Source of the DNA: Tetrastigma voinierianum
Lineage: Eukaryota > Streptophyta > Magnoliopsida > Vitales > Vitaceae
Assembly (NCBI GenBank): GCA_016808115.1
Contig: JAEQBH010001507.1
Location: 186,001-250,000 of the forward strand
Direction of reading: 5' to 3'
Length of the DNA stretch: 64,000 bases
The position numbers and the translations under genes were made by a program. Positions 56,440-64,000 of the stretch are shown one piece after another. Under the pieces are notes generated by a model. That model saw nothing but the letters and a program-made list of their open reading frames with translations. It did not search any database and was not told the origin of the DNA. Within the stretch, counting starts at the first letter, position 1, and each line of letters starts with the position of its first letter.

Positions 56440-56823
56440 CCAACAACAAAATACCAATACTTTTTTGCTAGACAATCAACAATCCTTTTTGCTTTTCTAT
56501 AAACATGACGACAATCATAAAATACATAGACCCCTAAGACAACTTCCATATATCCTCCATGAACAACATAATAGAAATAAGGATATTGGTTCTGTTATTA
56601 TAGGAGTCCATAACAAATTTTGAGTTACCCTTCAATTTCTAAGTTTGAATAACCAGCCTCAACGCATTGCCTGTGTCTATAAGCAACCATTTTTATAATG
56701 TCTTTCGAGTCTTTAGTAACCCAACCGAGTCTTTAGTAACCCAACCTAATGCACTTTTATGTTGAATCTTGAACCATCAAAATTTAATTTGAATCTACCA
56801 TTAATTGGAGGAATCCAGAATTT
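56440..56823 (-). pseudogene. RNase H-like (RVT_3) fragment, decayed
   Basis: The minus-strand translation starts FWIPPINGRFKLNFDGSRF (56765-56823), which is the W-PP--G--K-N-DGS opening of the plant RNase H-like RVT_3 domain. GWVTKDS and VEAGYSNLEIEG follow after a shift, and near 56450-56520 a C-terminal CRHVYRKAK-type, VDCLAKK motif. A 20-bp direct duplication (56707-56746) adds to the damage. It is probably a remnant of a LINE or an RNase H-like gene. Confidence 0.6.
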
Positions 56824-56973
56824 CGATTTTTCTAACTTGCCTGGTGACATAACATGATTACATTCTTCATTGAGATAAAAGGGTGTCAGGTAAATATAAA
56901 AACTATATTTAAAAATATGGAAAACACACTAGAAGCATTTGAAGTTCGTAATCAAACTTTTACTATATAGAAT

Positions 56974-57284
56974 AGAGAAAATTAGTATTAAAATCCTGAA
57001 CTTTTATAATTTTTACATTTAAATCCTGTACACAAATTTTGATTTTTAAATATAACTTTCATGACTTTTGTTTTTATATCCCCAACTTTCATTTTAATTG
57101 TAGTTATAGCATCAAAACAATGTCATTTCATTATGCCACGTTAGACAAAATAAAGGTTTGGAGTCTTATTAGGGATATAAAAACAAAATTCGTGAAAGAT
57201 GTTATATTTAAAAAACAAACTATTTGTTCAGAATTTAAATGTAAAAGTCATAAAAGTTCAAGAGTTTAATACTAATTTTCCCTA
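56974..57284. mobile_element. MITE-like element with very long inverted repeats
   Basis: The left arm from 56975 (gaaaattagtattaaaatcc...) and the right arm ending about 57282 are inverted copies over about 100 bp each. For instance 'aacttttataatttttacat' pairs with 'atgtaaaagtcataaaagtt'. The centre is about 60 bp of unpaired sequence. There is no coding capacity. The exact ends and target duplication are unclear because of the flanking TATA-rich sequence. Confidence 0.8.
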
Positions 57285-57452
57285 TAAAATATAATAAACA
57301 TTTTCAAGAATTTAGTTTGAGAACATTTCTCAAACAGAGGCCAAACCTCGCGAGCATGTGGGGCCAACGGAAAATTCATAAACAGATTCCTAGTATGATT
57401 TGAGACTATGATCAGTTATTTCAGAAAACAATACTAGTCTCCACTGAAACAA

Positions 57453-60400
57453 TTAATCATCATCCTCACTTTCATCGCTGTATGACACCAGACTATTTGC
57501 AGGTATATTATGGGCCTCATCACCTTTAACAACAGATTTTTTCTCCAGGTCTGAAGCTTTCTGTGTGGCATAATGGCTTGGTGTTTTCACAATTTCTGAC
57601 CCTTCTGAGTTTGTTGGATCCACCTTCACTTTCTTGGCATGTGGCTTGGCTTTGATAATAAAATTATACGGGTGAGGATTCTTCTTCACAGCTGGTTTCT
57701 GCACCTGCAACCAAAAGGCCATGTTAGGATGATAGCAAGAATTCATTTTTTTTCTCTTCATCAAACATTCAACTATTGTTGACACCAGTGGGAAGATGGC
57801 TACATGGTTAAATTGGACTAGGGTCATCTTGGTGGGACCAAGAAGAATGAGTGGCCAAACAAGCTACACAACTATAAATAAATCCTGAATTTCTCAGTAA
57901 AAATGCAGAAACAAGAATTTTGTCTCATTGGGAAGCGACCAAAACTCAGCCAACTAGTAAGCCAAGAGGGATATGGAGGGACCGCCTCCTAATGTGAACC
58001 GTTTTGAAGCTCTAAAAACTGTTTTTGTTCTCTAAATTTAATGTTTTATGTGTTCTCCGTATTTTTCCAAAAAAAAAAAAAAAAAAAGAAGAATGGGAAC
58101 CAATCGTATTCTTCATGTTTTCCTTGTTTTTTTTAAACAAAAACAGTTTTCAAAAACTGTAACCAAACAGGCCGCCCGAAGTATTTGCTTCAGAATCTGT
58201 CTTTAATGAACCGTATCCACTCTTATTCCACCCATGGCCCAGCCATCATATAATTTTGGATGTCCAGGGAAAAAAACATTGCAAAAACAAGTCAATTAAA
58301 TTTTGAAGAATCCACAAGTCAGGTCTGGACTTTGCAGAAAGGAAACCCACCCAAAAAAAAAATCATTGAGCAGCTATGTCATGGCAAGTAAGTGATGCAG
58401 GGCAAGGTTAAGGCATTGGCCTCCCATGCTACACCAGTTCCAAGGTTACCTAAGGCTCACTGTGTGATTTGTGGTCAGTCTCATTTCACAGTAAGTCCAA
58501 GAGTTATGTACACAAGTGTAATGAACCTGCGAATCAAGCAACTGACCTGTACTTTAGGAACAGGGGGTTTATCCTTAAGTTCATGTACGAAGTTAGATTG
58601 TGCTGCAACTGCTGCCTGTGAAAGCAACCACTTCAAAGGTTTGAGCACAAAGATGGGGTGAATAATAGAGCAAGTACTGCTTTTATTCTATGCATGCAAC
58701 AGCAAATTCCTCGCAAGGATAAAACTAAATCCATGTTCACATAGGTAATTCTACTTTGGCAGATAATTAGCGTAGTGTTAAAACGGTAATACCAAACAGA
58801 CACCTCCCTGTTCTTCTTGCAGCAGATTCAAGGAAAATAAGACAAGAAAATTTTGACAAACTGAATTATACGTCCTTGCAATACTTAGCACCACATATGA
58901 AGGATGCTAGAACCTCCAGTAATATTTTTGTAGTTCAAGATTCCTCAATCAGATCACCGGATTATTAAACTACTGACAAATATATATGCATATGCAGCCC
59001 TCAGCTGGTCTGGCCTAACAAATTCTGATTGCTGAACTTCACAGTTATATCAAGGATGTTATCAATGCTAGCTTATTTGGTGATGCACTGTATAGAATTG
59101 AAAGCATTTGAATGGGTGTTCCTCAGGGACTTATAAAATTCACGTGTATGATCAAACTCCAAATCAACTCGGTAGCAATTTTTAGTTGATGAGACCTTCA
59201 CTAATTCATGTTTCAGACTTCATAACAAGAAAAATTATCACCTTATCGAAATTCAAAAGGCATAAATATGATCTTCTTTCAGATCAAAAATAATGATGTT
59301 GACACGCAGTGCAATCATGGTTCTTAGAGGCAAAAGGAAAAGAAAAAAGATAATAAATGAAGGAAAGAAAAGATAAAAATAAATGAAAGGAAAAAATATG
59401 CATATAAACCAATAAGTTATGATTATACTCTTTTTTTTAATATGCATATTTATGCAGAAAGACAATCTAACACTCTTTAATATATAATTTGAGGTAGGGT
59501 TTGGTAAAGGAACATCTATTACTTCGAGTAAGTCCATTTGCCTTGGTAAATTTTTGTGGCACGTCATGAAAATGAAGGTATCTTACTCACGTCAATTAAA
59601 ATATATAAATTCAATAAAATAAACCAACCATAACTTAATAGGGATTGACACATTTACATGAATCTCTCATCCAGTAATCTTCACACAGACTCTTTGAATT
59701 CTAATAAGTGTGACCTTGAAACTTTAGTTACATTTCATTTTTGTTTTTTTTCAGTATGAGAAAAATTAATTAACCAGATTCAAATTCTCCTCGATACACA
59801 TTAATCTAATAATACTTATATAATTCAGAAATGGTTAGAAGATGACCTGGAAATCAAGGAGTTGTTGGGCTTCTTCTTCTGCCATTTTCTTTTCATAATT
59901 GCTCCTTGACTACATGAACAATCAGAAAAGAGAAAAGGCATGATTGAGGCGGGAGAAGCGAAACCAGGGTTGCATACATACAGGCGCAAAGTGAAACATA
60001 TGTTTCTTAAAATAAATGCCTCCCCACTCCACAAGCAGTACCAACAATGCCTCAGCAACATTCTTACGTAGCATATAATTGTATGATTGTATGCTTTAAT
60101 TGCAAGAATCAAACTTGAAGCACTCTTGTTACAGTATAAATATCATATCACCTAACTGCAGGTCTAACCTGTTTAAAGAGCTATGACATCAAATTTACAA
60201 ACCTAACCATGCAAAATTTAATGAATCCTAAGCCTCTTGAATCTATCACTTGTAACAACAAACAAGGATGTTAGTTTCAACTTGAACACAAGGTGCTGAA
60301 GATGGCGGCACCTTAAAAGCAAGAAGCAGGGACATGACAATATGTTTGTATATCGGTATTTATGATGTTGAACATGTGTTTATTTGTCAGTTTTGAGGTT

Positions 60401-62876
60401 GTATTCTAGATGATAAAACAATTATCAATCATATAACAAGTTTCATCAAAAAAAAAAAAAAAAGGCAGCAAACGAAGCCTTTAAATTTTCATGCACATTG
60501 CTAAAGACCTAAGTAGATACTTGGACAATTTTCTTCACAGGTGTCAGATACATGTAATGCATATACAAGTGTCCATCATGCTAATTAATGACTACAAGAA
60601 GTGAAGCACAAATCAAACATCCAAACAATAACTAAAAGGTGCCCTAAAATCACAGCTTTGAGTCACGAGATGCAGAAAACTATTCTTTTCATTAGAATTA
60701 GCATGTAAATAACGTGTAAATGACACCTGCATATTTGAATGTTCTGTTCAGACAGTGTTTATGTGACGCTTGCATCCTCAATTGTCCAGTTGACACACTC
60801 AGGTACAAGCTCCCTTCAGAAGAAGAAAAGGTGGTGTGGAGGAATCTGCTTATTATGCCTCTTGTGATAGGATGAAAAATACACTTGTAATAGGATAAAT
60901 AATAAACTGATTACTTTAGTAAGTCTAAGTTATTTTAAAGTTCATGATATTTTGATTCTCAAGGACATATATCAATTTACATGACAAACAGTAGACTTTT
61001 GACTTCAATACTACGGGAGCTCAGGTTTTCCAAACAAAACATGTGGATATATATGGCTGGAGCAATATATTTGGACAAGTTCCTGCGTCCACATCATGTG
61101 TCTCTACTGAGGCATGAAAGTCTATGCTCGTGAGCAAACATCATAGGTTATCATGCATTTAACGCAGTCAACAAATAGCTCATAGCACACAATCTCACCT
61201 TCTCAAGTATATCAAGAAACTCAGTTTCATCTTCATCCAAAGCTTTTGGCGGTCCTGTAATAATAGAAGAGATCAAGGCTCCATTTTTCATCGTATTCCT
61301 CAGCAAAGCAAATGGAGTTTAACCCCAAACTTTTTACATTGTGCAGTGTGAGTTCATCCGAGTTGGAGATTTTCCCAGTAAGTGTGTGACTTGTATGCAG
61401 TTTACTTTATGCATCTTGTGGGGTGTCAATCTGGTTTGAGGGCTTCTAACCACCACGCAACACAAAATATTAGGGCGGTAAATTGCATGCTTGTGATACT
61501 ATGCATGTTCATAGGTATCATATATATAGAGTTTAACCCCAAAGTTTCCACATAGAGCTGTGTGAGTTCATAGGAGTAGGAGATTTTTCCTGTAAGAGTG
61601 TGACTTGCATGCAGTTTACTTTATGCATCTCGGGGTTAGCACAAAATGGTTTGATGGCTTCTAAGCACCATACAACACGATTTTTTTTTCCTTTTTGAGG
61701 GTGGGGTGGGGGGTGTGGGTGTGGATGCATGCTTCTGATACTAAGCTAACATGTCTACAAGCTCTAAGACTGGTCATTCAGAAAAAAAAAAGGACCAGTC
61801 AATCATAAGTGCTTAATAAAAAAAACCAAAAGGATATAAGATAATATATCCAATAAAAGCACTTTAATAAAATGGCAAGTTAAGGCTTGCAGTAGTAAAT
61901 CCTAGGAATGATGATAACCAAAAGTACACAGAAACTAAATGCTCAGAAACGAATAGATCATTGAGAAATCATTGTTATGAATCACCTCCTTTTTCAGAAA
62001 TCTACCATGAAATTATTAAAATTCCACGTGCTAATTAAGATGTTAATTAGTAGTTTCACAGAAACTAAATGCTCAGAAACGAATAGATCATGGAGAAGTC
62101 ATTGTTATGAATCACCTCCTTTTTCACAAATCTACCATGAAATTATAAAATTCGACGTGGAAATTAAGCTGTTTATTAGTAGTTTCAGTAAATTCTTAGA
62201 GGTCAGTGTCCTCGAACACCAATGGAAATAGACTTGACAACTCACTGTGCTTGAACCGTTCATTAAATTCAGCATCGCGCTTATCTTTATTCTCCTTTAA
62301 TATCTACAGATAAAAGAATATGAAATAAGAATGAAGCTAAAAGAAAAGGTAAATTTTTTGAAGATCATGCATCTGAAGAAGCTCAAAGCACCAAATTCAT
62401 TTATAAGAAACCATGTTAATAGAAGCTAGCTATGCGTGTAGACTCCGCTACTTTAAAGGAAAAACTCATATTTTTGGAGAAATTTTACAATAAAATATGT
62501 ATTCAACGCAAAAAATAATCAATGGAGCTGAATTTTCATGCCAAACCGGAAAAAGGCATCATTTTTTAAGATATATGAAAAGAAAATCACGAGACCGTTT
62601 GCGATAACAAAAAGAAGGGGCTGGGAAAATGAAAGAAATGGAATTCAAACCTCGAAGAGGGGCCTATCCCTCGAGGCAGTGCCATCCTCCACTCGCTCAC
62701 CTCTTGCTTCCTTAGATTGATCCAACTGCCATTACAATCGCCATTTCAAAATCAACGCCAAATTCTTCAAAATAGTAACAGTATAGAATTTTAGGGTTTC
62801 GGGAGGGTCATACCTGTTCCTCGGTGATGAAATTCATCAACCTCATCGGAGGAAGACGAGAAGTTTCATCGCCCAT
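57453..62876 (-). CDS. FAM192A/NIP30 family protein (PSME3IP1 homologue), 211 aa in seven coding exons
   Basis: Exons on the minus strand, 5' to 3', with GT/AG borders: 62814-62876, 62651-62725, 62246-62303, 61199-61254, 59847-59909, 58547-58615, 57453-57704. Phases agree throughout, with one codon split between exons 3 and 4, giving 211 residues and TAA at 57453-57455. Residues about 40-70, PLFEILKENKDKRDAEFNER then PPKALDEDETEFLE, are the NIP30 N-terminal signature (LFE-L-E-K--KD-EFEE, GLDEDE-EFLD). A charged helix follows (KKMAEEEAQQLLDFQ), then AAVAAQ, a Lys-rich stretch (KAKPHAKKVKVD) that could act as nuclear signal, and the typical acidic end LVSYSDESEDDD. In animals the family binds the PSME3 (PA28-gamma) proteasome activator; plants lack clear evidence for that role. 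MGDETSRL is the likely start. A 5' UTR intron probably ends at 62889. Confidence 0.85.
58010..58165. mobile_element. Small inverted-repeat (hAT-MITE-like) element in the NIP30 gene intron
   Basis: The left arm 'aaaaactgtttttgtt' (58014-58029) and the right arm 'aaacaaaaacagttttc' (58136-58152) are inverted copies. The outer border reads 'aactgtaaccaaacaggcc'. It lies in the last intron of the minus-strand gene and contains an A-run. Its border resembles those near 27820 and 56220. Confidence 0.6.
61315..61745. repeat. Tandem duplication (about 214-bp unit) in a NIP30 gene intron
   Basis: 'gagtttaaccccaaa.ttt' opens both copies (61315 and about 61529). Each continues with 'gtgtgagttcat', 'gtgtgacttg.atgcagttt' and 'tttatgcatct'. 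Copies are clearly diverged. There is no coding sequence. Confidence 0.8.
61927..62186. repeat. Tandem duplication (130-bp unit) in a NIP30 gene intron
   Basis: 'cacagaaactaaatgctcag' occurs at 61927 and 62057. The units stay alignable to 'ttagtagtttca', with about ten differences. Non-coding, between exons 3 and 4. Confidence 0.9.
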
Positions 62877-62990
62877 CCCAAAATCCTCCTGCAAACACAC
62901 AAACTTCCGTCAGTTCTCAGCTCTCTCGCGTTTCTACCGTTTCTTGCCTCAGCGATTGTGCGCCCAAATCAAACGATCGTCGAAAGACAG

Positions 62991-63102
62991 TGGGCCGGAC
63001 TCTTACTTGTGCTTTTTGCTGTTGGGCTAGCAACAAATCAAGTTGATTGGGCTGGGCTTGGACCGACCTAATCATAACTTGAATGAACCGACATTCAGCC
63101 CA
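62991..63102 (-). promoter_or_regulatory. Cluster of TGGGCY (site II) motifs upstream of the NIP30 gene
   Basis: TGGGCC at 62991 and TGGGCT at 63023, 63048 and 63053 on the plus strand, and one in reverse (agccca, 63097-63102). Such motifs, known as site II elements in plant promoters, bind TCP-type factors and are common in housekeeping and cell-cycle genes. They lie 115-225 bases upstream of the coding start. Confidence 0.6.
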
Positions 63103-63119
63103 AAACATAGAATTCTTTT

Positions 63120-63483
63120 CACGGTTGGATTAGGACCACCATATATTATTTTTTTTAATCAAAATTTTATTTTATACATATTTATTACAAATTAAAAATA
63201 AATAAATAAACGATTTATCTTTTTTCTTTTTTTTGGATTCAGTACTTATATTACCAAGCAGTTGACCACAAAGCCATCTGAGACCAGTCTCATCTCTATG
63301 TAGTATTTTTAGCACATTATCCGGTTGAGTTCTTCATCTTGTAATTGTTCCTGTTTGCTTCCCCGCAAGGCAGTCTGCTGCTTGATTGGCTTCTCCAGGG
63401 ATCAGCTTGAGGTCTACCTTCCATTGCCATTTAAACATCTCCCTACATTCTTCTACCAGATTGCTGTGAACATTGCTCACTGT
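63120..63483. other. Intergenic DNA between the NIP30 promoter and the hAT element
   Basis: AT-rich then mixed sequence. I see no supported gene. Confidence 0.5.
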
Positions 63484-64000
63484 CAGGGGCGGAGCCAGGA
63501 TTACTAATCATACAAGGTAGCTTAAGTCGAATAAAATTATTTAAAAAAATTAAATACAATAAAAGATAGCCTATACCAAAAGCTTTGAACAAATATTTAT
63601 AAAAATATATCATGTTCAACACTAAAACCAAAAATATTAAGTATTATCATGAATAAAAAGCATTTCACTGAAGTTGCGTATGCCCAGTTCTTTAGAGAGA
63701 TAGGAATTCATCAATTGCTCGAATCAGAATCGATATTTTCAGCCAGTTCTCGTTCAATGTAGACAATCATAGAATCTGCTAAGAAATCCTCTTCTATTTT
63801 ATTACGAATAGCAGTTTTAATAAGCTTCATAGCTGAAAATGACCGTTCTGTTGTTGCAGTGGAAACGGGAAGAGTTAAAATAAGACGAATCAGCCTGTCG
63901 ATTAGATTGTAGTTTTGTGACTTATTTGTCTCAACTAATCTTTGACATAACTCAGAAATGGTTGATATATTCTGAAAACTCTCATGACAAAGTACATCAC
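63484..64000 (-). mobile_element. hAT transposon end, cut by right window edge
   Basis: CAGGGGCGGAGCCAGGATTA at 63484 is the typical terminal inverted repeat of a large group of plant hAT elements. Some 230 bp further in, the 3' end of a hAT transposase gene is read on the minus strand. The other end and the target duplication cannot be checked here. Confidence 0.8.
63711..64000 (-). CDS. hAT-family transposase-like protein (TTF/MYM zinc-finger type), C-terminal end only
   Basis: The minus-strand frame ending at TGA 63711-63713 is open to the window edge, giving 95 residues. It contains LIRLILTLPVSTATTERSFS, followed by AMKLIKTAIRNK and FLADSMIVYIERE. This is the C-terminal hAT dimerisation domain (pattern LP-STA--ERSFS-LK-IK---R----E-L--L-------). 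The element encodes a DNA-cutting transposase if complete. It has no stop within the visible part, so the element may be relatively young. The stop lies about 230 bp from the terminal repeat. Confidence 0.85.
   Translation of the reverse strand, partial: DVLCHESFQNISTISELCQRLVETNKSQNYNLIDRLIRLILTLPVSTATTERSFSAMKLIKTAIRNKIEEDFLADSMIVYIERELAENIDSDSSN

Overview
This is a repeat-rich stretch of plant nuclear DNA. It has spliceosomal introns with GT/AG borders, AT-rich intergenic DNA, microsatellites, and Ty1/copia, Ty3/gypsy and hAT-type mobile elements of plant kinds. The ABCB gene and the gag and antisense-ORF proteins resemble what I remember from grapevine (Vitis). That assignment rests on memory and I hold it at about even odds; a eudicot is safe.

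Layout. 1-6.1 kb: decayed minus-strand Athila-like Ty3/gypsy element, running off the left edge. 6.1-6.9 kb: irregular array of the palindrome TGTCGCGACA. 6.94-11.0 kb: decayed plus-strand Ty1/copia element. 11.1-12.2 kb: AT-rich, Lys/Glu-rich decayed ORFs beside a Met-tRNA-type primer site, origin unknown. 12.4-12.57 kb: compound microsatellite. 12.57-24.41 kb: an 11.8 kb Tat-type Ty3/gypsy element (Tat-1, minus) with both LTRs, dual RNase H, tandem repeats and an antisense gene. 25.79-26.38 kb: solo LTR with a 5-bp target duplication. 29.81-35.62 kb: an 11-exon ABCB (P-glycoprotein/MDR) transporter gene, plus strand, whose middle exons carry several frame breaks. 38.6-55.7 kb: a second Tat-type element (Tat-2, plus) whose antisense gene is split by a truncated non-autonomous Athila-like element (48.6-53.5 kb). 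56.4-56.8 kb: decayed RNase H (RVT_3) fragment. 57.0-57.3 kb: long-inverted-repeat MITE. 57.45-62.88 kb: an intact 7-coding-exon minus-strand gene for a FAM192A/NIP30-family nuclear protein, with a promoter rich in TGGGCY motifs. 63.48 kb to the right edge: end of a hAT element, with its terminal repeat and the transposase C-terminus.

Only two host genes are visible: the ABCB gene (damaged, or mis-sequenced) and the NIP30 gene (intact). Almost everything else is transposon. The most interesting feature is the antisense gene shared by the two Tat elements. It has a gypsy-associated plant domain, a coiled coil, and what looks like a short intron at the same place in both elements. In Tat-2 it also has a TATA box. 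This suggests a separately transcribed, spliced gene on the strand opposite gag-pol.
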